Origin: Marinomonas alcarazii
Lineage (GTDB): Bacteria > Pseudomonadota > Gammaproteobacteria > Pseudomonadales > Marinomonadaceae
DNA length: 64,000 nucleotides
Direction: 5' to 3'
Assembly: GCF_003208215.1 (NCBI RefSeq)
Contig: NZ_QKLW01000011.1
Location: forward strand, 1-64,000
A model generated the notes under the pieces. It saw nothing but the letters and a program-made list of their open reading frames with translations, was not told the origin of the DNA and searched no databases. Shown in pieces: positions 1 to 9,066 of the stretch. The translations under genes and the position numbers were made by a program. Positions within the stretch are counted from its first letter, which is position 1; every line of letters begins with the position of its first letter.

Positions 1-1287
1 CTAGAATACCTGCGCCGTAGTGCTCGCACTCTCGTGGGTAAAAGTAACCACGCTGGCATCCAAGCTGGCATGAAAATCACCATCGAAGGGCACAACGAAG
101 ACACCATCAACCAAGAGTGGCTGCCGGTCTGGGTCGAACACCACGGCACCCAGCCGCAAGTCTTGGAAGAAGAAGGCCAATCTGGCAGCACCACCTATAA
201 CAATCGCTTTACCTTTATTCCCGCCACCACCAACTGGCAAGCGACACCACAACCCAAACCGAGTGTCGATGGCCCCATGATGGCCACGGTTGTTGGTCCT
301 GAAGGGGAAGAAATCTTCTGTGACGAACACGGACGCGTCAAACTGCACTTCCCATGGGACAGATACAGCGAAGCCAACGATCACAGCTCCTGCTGGGTAC
401 GCGTCTCCCAAGGTTGGGCCGGTAACCAACATGGCATGATGGCCATCCCGAGAATCGGCAGCGAAGTCATCGTCAGCTTTTTAAACAGCGACCCAGATCA
501 ACCGATTGTTACAGGGCGTACCTTTAACGCCAAGAATACCCCGCCATACCTTCTACCGAACAACAAAACCAAAACTGTGTGGCGCAGCGACACCCACCAA
601 GGGGAAGGCTTTAACGAGATCAGTTTTGAAGATCAAGTCGACAATGAAAAAGTCTATGTACACGCCCAAAAAGACCACGAAACCGATGTCCTCAACGACA
701 GCATCACTCGCATCGGTCACGACCAACACAGACAAATCGACAACGACCGCTTCACCCAAATCGGCGGAGAAAACGGCACAGGCAACGACCACCTGACCAT
801 CAAGGGCGAAAGTCGCCACAAGATAGATAAAGATCACACATTTATGGTGGACGGAAGCTTGCAACAAAAAGTAGGCTCGAAAGCCGTGCTCGATGCTGGG
901 AACGAGATTCACCTAAGCAGCGGTGTGAAATTGGTGGTTAACGCAGGGGCAGAGCTCACCTTAATGGCAGGGGGAAGCTTCTTAAAAATTGATGGCTCAG
1001 GGGTTCATTTAGTTGGTTCTGCCATCAACCTAAACTCAGGCGGTGGTGCGGGTTCTGGCAGTGGATTTAGTGGGGCAGCACCCGAGCTACCACTTAGTGC
1101 TGTTTCACCGGAGTACGATGCCAACCTTGAGGCGCCGGAAGGCAATGAAGCGCCAATAGTGGCAACTGCAGCATTAAAACATCAATTGATATCGGATCAG
1201 TTGCAAAATGAACCAGTCACCGAAGTGTGTCAAAAGAGAGCCGACGGAACCTGTCCTTTAGGTGACTGTCCTTGTGGGAATAATTAA
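1..1287 (+). CDS. vgrG: T6SS spike protein VgrG (TssI), 3' part
   Basis: This is the C-terminal 428 residues of a VgrG, the trimeric spike at the tip of the T6SS tube that punctures target cells and carries effectors. The reading frame is open from base 1, so the true start and the gp27-like base lie outside the window. Visible are the gp5-type OB-fold core (about residues 90-190, with motifs GRVKLHFPWD and PRIGSEVIVSFLNSDPDQP) and a repetitive beta-spike stretch (about 215-340). A glycine/serine-rich linker follows, then a tail of about 80 residues ending in a cluster of four cysteines (CQKRADGTCPLGDCPC). The DUF4123 adaptor gene starts 3 bp after the stop, as is usual when the VgrG tail carries cargo. 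The first ~830 bases favour C-ending codons, while the tail uses a more AT-rich style like the genes that follow. Confidence 0.95.
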   Translation, partial: LEYLRRSARTLVGKSNHAGIQAGMKITIEGHNEDTINQEWLPVWVEHHGTQPQVLEEEGQSGSTTYNNRFTFIPATTNWQATPQPKPSVDGPMMATVVGPEGEEIFCDEHGRVKLHFPWDRYSEANDHSSCWVRVSQGWAGNQHGMMAIPRIGSEVIVSFLNSDPDQPIVTGRTFNAKNTPPYLLPNNKTKTVWRSDTHQGEGFNEISFEDQVDNEKVYVHAQKDHETDVLNDSITRIGHDQHRQIDNDRFTQIGGENGTGNDHLTIKGESRHKIDKDHTFMVDGSLQQKVGSKAVLDAGNEIHLSSGVKLVVNAGAELTLMAGGSFLKIDGSGVHLVGSAINLNSGGGAGSGSGFSGAAPELPLSAVSPEYDANLEAPEGNEAPIVATAALKHQLISDQLQNEPVTEVCQKRADGTCPLGDCPCGNN

Positions 1288-1290
1288 CCG

Positions 1291-2211
1291 ATGATTACAT
1301 CAGATACGTTAAATCTACATTCGGATTCATTTGAGGCTGGCTTACAGTATTACCTAATTGCTAACAGTGTTCCTGCTAGTACACCAACATTAAGTGCTGA
1401 TATTTATACCCACAGCAACAGTGTAGAAAGTGCAGCTTTGTACCTTGATTCCGATCTTTCCACATTCCTTGATGTTAGTCCTTATGTTATTCGGGTACGT
1501 GAAGGAGATCATTTGCTTCAACAATACGAGCAGAATGCACTCACAAAAAAAGGTTGGACAGGCGTTTTAATTGCGGTGACTGAAGAGACCAGCTTTGAAG
1601 CGTTACTGGCTCATTTACGCCAGCGTTTGTTTGTGTCTTTTTCCTCAGGAAGAAAAGGCATTTTGCACTATTCCAACCCCAACATAGCAAACTATTTTTT
1701 TGGTGAAACGGAGTTGCGTACCAACACAGAATCATGGCTTGGAATGATTAAACAAGTTTGCTGGTATGGCGCAGAAAATTCACCCAACCAAGGGTTATGG
1801 TGCAAAGTTCAAAATCATTCAGATAAAGCAGAAGCTCATACGCCATCATGGGTGATAACGCCGTCACAAGAAGCGGCTTTTAAGCTGCAGAATATTGATA
1901 GAGCGTTAACAACATACTTCACGAATGTTTCGTTAGATCTAAAAGATAGCCATATATGGACTCAATATCGACGCTACTTCAATGAGGCAGAGACACTGGG
2001 TTTTGCTGATCTAGACAATATTTATCAATACCTTACTTTATGTCGAGCGCAAAATAGCCCATGTGATCAAGAGCATTATAGTGCTGAAAAGGTGGCTGCC
2101 AGTTTGTTTGAGCGCCTTGATATAAAAGCTATTCAGTCATTGAATGAAGCTCAAAAATTACATCATATAGAAATGCTGATTAAAAAGGATGAATCGTATG
2201 CCAACGGATAA
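1291..2211 (+). CDS. DUF4123 domain protein, T6SS effector adaptor (Tap/TEC-like)
   Basis: A 306-residue protein of the DUF4123 type. Members of this family act as chaperones or adaptors (Tap/TEC) that bind a particular effector and load it onto the C-terminal end of the cognate VgrG; they are not themselves secreted toxins. The N-terminal half carries the typical DUF4123 pattern: a hydrophobic strand, a GWTGVLI strand, and a helix ending in LRQRLFVSF. A HYSNP segment then takes the place of the usual fRyyDP motif. No signal peptide or membrane segment is visible. The gene begins 3 bp after vgrG and its 3' end overlaps the start of the large effector gene, so the three are almost certainly translationally coupled. 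Family assignment is from pattern recognition and gene context. Confidence 0.85.
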   Translation: MITSDTLNLHSDSFEAGLQYYLIANSVPASTPTLSADIYTHSNSVESAALYLDSDLSTFLDVSPYVIRVREGDHLLQQYEQNALTKKGWTGVLIAVTEETSFEALLAHLRQRLFVSFSSGRKGILHYSNPNIANYFFGETELRTNTESWLGMIKQVCWYGAENSPNQGLWCKVQNHSDKAEAHTPSWVITPSQEAAFKLQNIDRALTTYFTNVSLDLKDSHIWTQYRRYFNEAETLGFADLDNIYQYLTLCRAQNSPCDQEHYSAEKVAASLFERLDIKAIQSLNEAQKLHHIEMLIKKDESYANG

Positions 2212-5200
2212 AATAAGCTCAGGCCCTGCCTGTGATGGCACTAAAGTATTTATCGAAGTCACTGGGGTGCAGCATGACCCAAGCTACGGCTTTCAGTTTT
2301 ATGATGCGCAAGACGCGAGCCGCAAAGAAGATATTGAAGGTCAGCTGGTCTCTATGCCATTGGTGAATACGACGATTAACAGCTGGCCATGGCAGCAAAA
2401 CGCATCTCCCGTGGATGCTTGCTTAGCGATAGCAGGGCAGCAGGGTGATATCCTTTTGCCGTTATTTAATGATGTTCAGCCCAAAGAGCGGGTGGATGGC
2501 GAGCAAGATTACTTAATGCATGCAGTAGTGCCGTTGACACTCATGCCGACCTACAATCCACATTTGCAAGACAATGAACGCTATGTACCTACTCGTAACG
2601 GTTACTTGTATGTATTTTATAATAACAAGGCATGGCGCGAACTGGAAATACACGCATCCGACAGCGAAGGTGTACAGTTCCTGGATGTGGATTTGTCTGC
2701 CTATCGTACCGGCGAAAACGAGACTTTTTCGTCAGACAAACGAGAGGCGGTGGGTAACCCCCTAAAAGATATTTGGCTACCAGTAAAAGATAACAATCAA
2801 GACACGCTTGTCTACCTTGCCTATTCAGAGGTGCCATGGAGTGGTGAGCGTTTAAATTATTTTGAAAATAATGTAGCAGAGTTGCAGAAACGCGCGCAGT
2901 CCTTGCATGAACTAAAAGGTATGGATAACCCGCCCAGCCATAGACAAAAAGAGGCTTGTGTTCTACTTGCGAGCGACTTACCTGAAATGCGAGCTCGCGC
3001 GGACATTGAATGGCATATTGGTGAGCCACTTAAGTTTAACCGTGACCTAAGCGGAAGTTGGCTAAATCAACAATATACAGACATCAAAAATGGCATAGAA
3101 AATGCCAATAACAATGGTGATGAACAATTCGAAGCCCTGATGCACCGAAGTGCGTTCCAGTACGAATACGATATGAAAGAAACGGCGTTAAAGTCTCTGA
3201 TCACCAATGACAATGATCTAGATATAACCTGGGAAGCGTCACAAAGCTTAGATTATCTGAGTGATGCCAAAGCTCGCCAGCTAAGAACCTTAGTGCTTGA
3301 TGATCCTATATTTGATTTAAAACAGCGCGCCTTTATGGTGCTTTCTGGTGCAGCGTACATGCAGCAATTGTATGTGGATATGAGCCAACAAGAGTATTAT
3401 CAGACCGCCGAACTGACACAACAAATGATCATGACAGAACGGTTTGGTGAAAAAGAGAATCCGCTTTATAAATTCAACGATGATGTCAGTCGTGATTTAA
3501 GCGGACGCTTTCATCGTACATTACGTACACGAGAACGCTTGATTGCCAACCGTGACATCAAAGAACTGCAATATCACTTGGATCAAGTACTTAATAGTCA
3601 ACGTACGGCCGATGTATTACGTGATATATCTTCACTAAATGGCCTTAATTCAGCAGGTGCACATAAGATCGTTGGTCATGCTATGAGCGCATTGAGTATT
3701 AACATCGACAAAATTGACGCCTTTTCGAAATACCAGTACATACATGACTACTTGCCGTCTGATCAACCGCTAAATCAGATAAATAGTCTGAGTGTAGAAG
3801 ACTGTCATGCCACCCTCAGAAATGTCTTATCCTCCAGTAGCCATCCTCTTTGTAAAGTGCTATTTGTTGAAGAAGGAGCTGTTCCCTTAGACTCTGAATA
3901 TACGTCTCCAGAAGCTTTAAATGATGGTTCCGGCTTTGCCACCCCTCAAAGCCTAGCACAATGGAGCCTTAACGACTTTGTGCTCGAAGATGACCAGCTG
4001 GAAGTCATTGATCTCGTGTTTATTACCAAGAGTAACGTGGCTGCTTCTTTGTCAGATAAAGCACAGGATGCATTTTCTCAAGCAAGGCGTGTAAGCAGCA
4101 TTCTAGATAATATTCTAAAGGGTTACTACGAAGCTCTGATGTCTATAAAAGATGTGGCTTCAGAAGCCAAAGTTATTCAATTTAACCAAGCCTATGCATC
4201 CGTATTGGCATTAACTAAGGCAACGAATCCGACCTATCTTGGGAAAATGTTGTTCACCTCAGCCCAAGGAGCGCAAACCAAGGGCTATGTAGTGGGTGTG
4301 CATGGTCAAGGGTTGAAATTTGGCCTGAGTGCCGATGATAGAGAGCACATTAAAAACAAAAGACGTAAAGGGCTACAAGGTCAATTGCGTGAAGAAAATG
4401 GCCGCTTAGTGGTGGCATCTAATAAAAAGCCCTTTAGTAACGCGGACAAGGCCAACTTGGCGGAGCGCGGTAATCTAAAAGTGGTGGTGTTGCCAGAAGA
4501 CAGCAACATGGCACAAGCCTATAACCAAGCCAATACCCAGCGTGCTTTGCGGAACATGAACAATACTGAGATTAACAGCAGCAACGCCTACGAGCGCATC
4601 CGAATCCCGTACTGGATTGTTGCCATTGAGACAGTGAATTTGGTGTTGAATTTTAAGTATTTTGAAAGTTTTTATGAAGGTAAAGATCGATTACCTTCAT
4701 TTGGTTATATGTTTAGTGCATCTGTGGACTTAAGTGTGGCGATTACACATGCGGCGAATTTACATGGCAAAAATGCCTCATGGTTAACTCGCTTTGCTAA
4801 TAAAGAAGCAGTTAAATTAACAGGTAAAATGGCGTCCTTTATTAACTCTGTTTCGGGTCGTGCTCAATTAGTCGGTAGCATGAGTCGTTTAGCTGTAGCA
4901 GGAGTTATTGGTGGCTTATTGACCGCTGGCATGGCGGGTTGGGAGGCACTTCGCCTGTCCGCGAAAAATGATGGCGATGCCAGTGCTGCTATGTACATGG
5001 TAGCGGTGGGAACGGTGATGTCGACCTTTGCCACGGGCTTGTTTACCACCAGTGCGCCTATCTTATTCGGTATGGGGCCGGTTGCCTGGTTAGGCATTGG
5101 TATTGCAGTCACAGGAGCACTCTTATACATGTTGTTCTTAGACACACCTATTGAAGAGTGGCTAAAAAATGGTCCTTTTGCTGACGATCCAGGTGAGCAA

Positions 5201-5809
5201 TACGCTCATTTACAGGATAATAAAGTCGCGTTCGAGCGCTTTGTAAATTGCCTGTTCTCTGTGGATATAAAAGCTTACCAATATGGTCGCCAAACGGCCT
5301 TACCAGAGGACTTTAATGCTGCCATGCAGGCTAAAGGTGTTACCCATGCAATACGAGTGAGCAGTAACCTCGCTGCGCTCATGGGGGAGGACAACGCCCG
5401 TATCGATTTTTATGTTCGTCCTGCGGCTTTGGAAAAAATCGAAACCCGCTCTTCTCGAACCGCCGCTATTTCCCATGACGAGGAAGTCAAACCGTTAGGC
5501 AATCGAGCATTACCGATTCTCGCACAATCGGATGGCTCAGATAGCACTGTTTATTTTGTAAAACACGATGTTGCTTTACCTCAAGCCCATAGTGAAAGTG
5601 CTTGGTTTGGCGGAAAGCATCATACTTACACCTATTCAAAAGCCTTTATAGCAAGAGTGAGATTACACATTGGCGATGAAGTGTTTCCCATGCCAGCATT
5701 GGATAAAGTCACTTTTGAGGACGAAGTATTTGATCCACCACATTTTACCGAGGATGAAAAGTCTTGGATCAATCAAGTCGTTACTATGACACCGAATCAA
5801 CAAACATAA
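2198..5809 (+). CDS. VasX-like T6SS effector, probable membrane-disrupting toxin
   Basis: A 1,203-residue protein whose N-terminal region (from PACDGTKVFIEVTG to about residue 200) resembles the VasX N-terminal/BTH_I2691-type T6SS effector domain. It contains TRNGYLYVF at about residues 132-140, which fits the RxGhhYhh core of the MIX marker found in many T6SS effectors. The middle is a long, mostly helical region without a recognised enzymatic motif. Hydrophobic segments lie at about residues 895-918 and 930-985 (small-residue-rich, glycine/alanine), as in colicin-like pore-forming VasX proteins, followed by a soluble C-terminus of about 215 residues. An ATG at 2189 abuts the ribosome-binding site; the ATG at 2198 is spaced correctly from AAAGGA, so I chose it. 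Preceded by vgrG and a DUF4123 adaptor, followed by a membrane protein likely to give immunity. Pore formation is inferred, not shown. Confidence 0.85.
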   Translation: MPTDKISSGPACDGTKVFIEVTGVQHDPSYGFQFYDAQDASRKEDIEGQLVSMPLVNTTINSWPWQQNASPVDACLAIAGQQGDILLPLFNDVQPKERVDGEQDYLMHAVVPLTLMPTYNPHLQDNERYVPTRNGYLYVFYNNKAWRELEIHASDSEGVQFLDVDLSAYRTGENETFSSDKREAVGNPLKDIWLPVKDNNQDTLVYLAYSEVPWSGERLNYFENNVAELQKRAQSLHELKGMDNPPSHRQKEACVLLASDLPEMRARADIEWHIGEPLKFNRDLSGSWLNQQYTDIKNGIENANNNGDEQFEALMHRSAFQYEYDMKETALKSLITNDNDLDITWEASQSLDYLSDAKARQLRTLVLDDPIFDLKQRAFMVLSGAAYMQQLYVDMSQQEYYQTAELTQQMIMTERFGEKENPLYKFNDDVSRDLSGRFHRTLRTRERLIANRDIKELQYHLDQVLNSQRTADVLRDISSLNGLNSAGAHKIVGHAMSALSINIDKIDAFSKYQYIHDYLPSDQPLNQINSLSVEDCHATLRNVLSSSSHPLCKVLFVEEGAVPLDSEYTSPEALNDGSGFATPQSLAQWSLNDFVLEDDQLEVIDLVFITKSNVAASLSDKAQDAFSQARRVSSILDNILKGYYEALMSIKDVASEAKVIQFNQAYASVLALTKATNPTYLGKMLFTSAQGAQTKGYVVGVHGQGLKFGLSADDREHIKNKRRKGLQGQLREENGRLVVASNKKPFSNADKANLAERGNLKVVVLPEDSNMAQAYNQANTQRALRNMNNTEINSSNAYERIRIPYWIVAIETVNLVLNFKYFESFYEGKDRLPSFGYMFSASVDLSVAITHAANLHGKNASWLTRFANKEAVKLTGKMASFINSVSGRAQLVGSMSRLAVAGVIGGLLTAGMAGWEALRLSAKNDGDASAAMYMVAVGTVMSTFATGLFTTSAPILFGMGPVAWLGIGIAVTGALLYMLFLDTPIEEWLKNGPFADDPGEQYAHLQDNKVAFERFVNCLFSVDIKAYQYGRQTALPEDFNAAMQAKGVTHAIRVSSNLAALMGEDNARIDFYVRPAALEKIETRSSRTAAISHDEEVKPLGNRALPILAQSDGSDSTVYFVKHDVALPQAHSESAWFGGKHHTYTYSKAFIARVRLHIGDEVFPMPALDKVTFEDEVFDPPHFTEDEKSWINQVVTMTPNQQT

Positions 5810-5828
5810 CAGAATTGCAATAGATTCG

Positions 5829-5862
5829 CCCCTTAGAGCTATAAATATTTTGTTCTAAGGGG
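5829..5862. promoter_or_regulatory. Hairpin between effector and putative immunity gene
   Basis: A perfect 9-bp inverted repeat, CCCCTTAGA at 5829-5837 and TCTAAGGGG at 5854-5862, encloses a 16-nt AT-rich loop in the 97-bp gap between the toxin and the next gene. No U-run follows, so it is not a standard intrinsic terminator. It could be an mRNA processing or stabilising element, a partial terminator that sets the toxin-to-immunity ratio, or a protein-binding site. Confidence 0.5.
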
Positions 5863-5906
5863 AAATAAATCCCGTCACAAGCACTAGACAGTAAAGGATC
5901 AAATAC

Positions 5907-6992
5907 ATGGCTTTTGTTAACGCTAACGCCACCGCCAAAAAACAAAACGACTCGCAAACAGAACCGGAGAATACCATCAGCCAATATCAAGACACGGCTT
6001 ATAACTCACAGAATTTTCCTCCTCAGAAGCCACGCCAAGAAAAAGGCTTCTTACGCCGTATGATGACCAGCGGCAAGCCCTTTTCATTTAGTCAAACAAC
6101 GGACAGCATCACCGTTTATGGACTGGACGATATGACGCCTACCATAATGGCTGAAGAAGAGAAAAGTTCAAAGCCCATGTATTGGACCGAAACGAAACTA
6201 ATTGGAGAGTCATTAAGTGGCTGGTCTCAGTTGTATGTCTTAATAGCTGGGATTGCTAATGTTTGCTTAATGTTTGTATTGCCTTTGGCATATATACTTT
6301 TTTTATCAGGGCTCGTTTTTGGTAAGGGAGGGATTGTTTTTGCTTGGAATGATGGAATGGATGATCTTTTCTGGGGACTTACTTTGTACGTGACCTTACC
6401 TTGTTTTCTTATTTACCTTCACTACAAACTATTGCACGCGGGTTATATGTTTCTAGCGCCGTTTTTACGTCCAAGCCGGATATTTGAGTTAAATCGCACG
6501 ACGGGTATGGTGACTTTGTTTAAAAAGAATAAGCCTTATTTTACTCATCCCTTTATCGAGTTTGATTGTGTATTGATGTCGTCACCGACTCAGCAAGGCT
6601 TTTTGAATTACTCGTTAACGTTAATTCATCGTTACCGTGATTATTCTGTTGGCGTGCCGATTAGCGGCTCCATGGGTGCCAATCATAAAGTGATTGAATA
6701 CCTTCGTTTTTGGAACATGGTGCAACGCTATATGGACATCAGCCAACCGCTGCCAGACATTTTGGTGTTAGAGCCAGCCCGTCAACGTGATCCAACCACC
6801 ATAGCCTATGACAAAGAGCATAACCGCAACCCAAGATACTGGCGCGACATGACGGATGAAGAGTTTAAGCAAAAGATGGACGAGATCGAAAAGACTCAGA
6901 AAAACACCCCAGCGACAGGTAAGCCAATCGATATCTTCAAAGGCCCTGACTCCACAACAAGCCAAAAACACAATCGTAAAAAGAAAAAGTAG
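5907..6992 (+). CDS. Two-helix membrane protein, probable T6SS immunity protein
   Basis: A 361-residue protein I do not recognise with certainty. The layout is a polar N-terminus of about 100 residues, a long hydrophobic segment at about 105-138, a second at about 151-185, then a soluble domain of about 175 residues ending in a lysine-rich tail (HNRKKKK). No signal peptide is visible. It may belong to the DUF6708-type proteins often annotated near T6SS effectors, but I could not check this. Its place directly after a VasX-like effector matches the vasX-tsiV2 arrangement of Vibrio cholerae, where the downstream membrane protein protects the producer. A clear ribosome-binding site (AAGGA) precedes the ATG. 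A terminator follows, closing the T6SS module. The immunity role is inference from order and topology. Confidence 0.6.
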   Translation: MAFVNANATAKKQNDSQTEPENTISQYQDTAYNSQNFPPQKPRQEKGFLRRMMTSGKPFSFSQTTDSITVYGLDDMTPTIMAEEEKSSKPMYWTETKLIGESLSGWSQLYVLIAGIANVCLMFVLPLAYILFLSGLVFGKGGIVFAWNDGMDDLFWGLTLYVTLPCFLIYLHYKLLHAGYMFLAPFLRPSRIFELNRTTGMVTLFKKNKPYFTHPFIEFDCVLMSSPTQQGFLNYSLTLIHRYRDYSVGVPISGSMGANHKVIEYLRFWNMVQRYMDISQPLPDILVLEPARQRDPTTIAYDKEHNRNPRYWRDMTDEEFKQKMDEIEKTQKNTPATGKPIDIFKGPDSTTSQKHNRKKKK

Positions 6993-7046
6993 CCAATGGA
7001 CTTGGTGATTAATGAAATAAGCGTCAGAGTGTATTGATAACAAAAG

Positions 7047-7077
7047 ACCAGCAGTTTTCTCCCTGCTGGTTTTTTTG
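7047..7077 (+). terminator. Intrinsic terminator of the T6SS module
   Basis: ACCAGCAG at 7047-7054 pairs with CTGCTGGT at 7063-7070 (8 bp), followed by a run of seven T. It lies 55 bp after the putative immunity gene and ends the vgrG-effector-immunity unit. Confidence 0.85.
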
Positions 7078-7179
7078 GTTTAGTTTTTTATATCGCATAA
7101 ATGAACTATTATGGCGTAAGTCAGTTTTGGTAAAGTAGGTTTTTCCACACTTTTATAGCCATTAAGTTCGAGGATTTTA

Positions 7180-9015
7180 TTGAATAATTCACTTTATGCG
7201 CTGGGCGATAAGCAAGTTAATGACATTAGCTTAAAAGATCTAGCTAAACGTTCTCGCTATGGTGGGATTTTCTATCTGCTTGCTTTTTGGGCTGCGGTTT
7301 TCAGTTCTGCAACGGCTCGTGAGCATTTAGACATTATTGGGATTTTTTCTGGCTGCTTTTTATTGATCCAATTTTATCGGTTGGTTTTATTCTTCAAAGT
7401 ATTTTCCTCTAACGAGATTGACTACCCGTCTTATTTCTCTCGTTATGCTTTTATTTACAATTCATCCGCTCTTGTGTGGGTAAGTGGTTCTGCTTGGCTT
7501 TTTTACGTGAATCCAACTATTGATTTAGCTGTGACAGTGAATGTTATGGCGGCAGCTGGTATCAGTATAGGAGGGGTCACTGTATTAGCGCCTTCTTATA
7601 AAATAATGCGCAGCTATTTCGTGTTGATTTGTTTCCCTTTTGCCTTAGGTGCTGGTTTGCTGTTAGACCAGCCGGGTAACTTGATTGTTGCGGCTTTAAT
7701 TATTGGTTATGGCCTGTTTATTTTTATGACTGGAAAACAGCAAAATCGTGTGTATTGGCAGGCTCTTAATGACAATTTAAAACTGTCAGAGCAGGCTGAA
7801 GAACTGGAAAAAGCGAAAATAGCCGCTGAGCTTGCGGGTCAAGCGAAAACCGATTTCTTGGCTGCCATGACGCACGAAATCCGCACGCCCATGAACGGAG
7901 TACTTGGCATGGCCCAATTGCTATCCATGGGGGACCTTAACGAAAAACAGCAGCAGCAAGTTACCGTGATTAATAATGCGGGTCGAACACTGATGCACAT
8001 TATTAATAATATTTTAGACTATTCTAAAATCAATGCAGAGCAGTTGGAGTTAGAGAAAATATCATTTAGCCCTGCAGCTGTTGTTAATGAGGTGATGTCA
8101 TTACTTGCGCCTCAGTTTGAGAAAAAGCCAATTAATTTCACTTGTACGCTGGACGATATTCCAGAGTTTGTTCAGGGCGACCCTTATCGGGTCCATCAAA
8201 TTCTCTATAACCTTGTTGGAAATGCGTTTAAATTTACGGACAACGGGGAAATATCCATAAAGGCTTTTTGTCAGGAAAGCGATGATACTAATACGGTAAT
8301 GTTGTCGTTTTCTGTTACAGATACTGGTATTGGCATTTCAGCTGAGGACCAACAGCAAATCTTTGAGCAGTTTTATCAGGTTAGTCATTTTAACCCTAAT
8401 ATCCGAGGCACAGGCTTAGGGTTGAGCATTACTCAGCGTTTAGTTGAGCTCATGGGTGGGCGTATTTGTGTTGAGAGCGAAGTGGGAGTGGGAAGCACGT
8501 TCACTATATCGATTCCTTTTGCTCTAAGTGACCAAGCGGCTTGTCAGGAATCTTCTGCGCTAGGAGGTGTTGGGATAAAGCCAGACCTTCCGTCTAACTT
8601 GCACGTTCTGTTGGCTGAAGACAATAAAGTGAATCAGATGATCTGTGAGCAATTTTTCTTAAAATTAGGCTGCTCTGTTGATTTGGTTGAAACCGGTGTT
8701 ATGGCGTTGGAGAAGTTTAATGGCTCTCAACAGTATGATGTTATTTTCATGGACTGTAACATGCCAGAGATGGATGGTTTTTCAGCCACCCTTGCTATTA
8801 GGCAGATTGAAAAAAGCAAAGGTCTAAATCAAACTCCGGTAATCGCACTGACCGCTCATGTGGAAGACGATATTAAGCGCCAGTGTCTTGATTCTGGTAT
8901 GAATGCTTTTATTAGTAAGCCTTTCTTGTTCGAGGACTTAGAGTTTATGGTGAAAAAAGTTCGGACGGGCTTGCACAATGAGATTACCTTCAAGGAAGAT
9001 AGTAGGAAGGGGTAA
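7180..9015 (+). CDS. Membrane-bound hybrid sensor histidine kinase with receiver
   Basis: A 611-residue hybrid kinase. The N-terminal ~190 residues form about five to six membrane helices with short loops and no periplasmic sensor domain, so the signal is probably sensed in or near the membrane. A coiled linker (about 200-222) leads into HisKA, with the phosphoacceptor His232 in MTHEIRTPMNGVLG. A HATPase domain (DTGIGIS and RGTGLGLSI boxes) follows, then a C-terminal receiver with Asp525 in FMDCNMPEMDG. No Hpt domain is present, so phosphate must pass to a separate Hpt protein or the receiver acts locally. The start is TTG at 7180, set by GAGGA six bases upstream; no better ATG exists before the first helix. 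No partner regulator is adjacent, so its output is unknown. Confidence 0.9.
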   Translation: MNNSLYALGDKQVNDISLKDLAKRSRYGGIFYLLAFWAAVFSSATAREHLDIIGIFSGCFLLIQFYRLVLFFKVFSSNEIDYPSYFSRYAFIYNSSALVWVSGSAWLFYVNPTIDLAVTVNVMAAAGISIGGVTVLAPSYKIMRSYFVLICFPFALGAGLLLDQPGNLIVAALIIGYGLFIFMTGKQQNRVYWQALNDNLKLSEQAEELEKAKIAAELAGQAKTDFLAAMTHEIRTPMNGVLGMAQLLSMGDLNEKQQQQVTVINNAGRTLMHIINNILDYSKINAEQLELEKISFSPAAVVNEVMSLLAPQFEKKPINFTCTLDDIPEFVQGDPYRVHQILYNLVGNAFKFTDNGEISIKAFCQESDDTNTVMLSFSVTDTGIGISAEDQQQIFEQFYQVSHFNPNIRGTGLGLSITQRLVELMGGRICVESEVGVGSTFTISIPFALSDQAACQESSALGGVGIKPDLPSNLHVLLAEDNKVNQMICEQFFLKLGCSVDLVETGVMALEKFNGSQQYDVIFMDCNMPEMDGFSATLAIRQIEKSKGLNQTPVIALTAHVEDDIKRQCLDSGMNAFISKPFLFEDLEFMVKKVRTGLHNEITFKEDSRKG

Positions 9016-9066
9016 CCTTCCTCCATTCTTATTCAAAAACATGGCATTAAGACGAAGTAAAGTTGT

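Noticed and set aside
553-912. Minus-strand frame of 119 codons inside vgrG
   Set aside because: Antisense to a well-supported coding region; composition is a mirror of VgrG codons and no ribosome-binding site was seen.
2589-3029. Minus-strand frame of 146 codons inside the effector gene
   Set aside because: Antisense to the effector; no recognisable domain or start signal.
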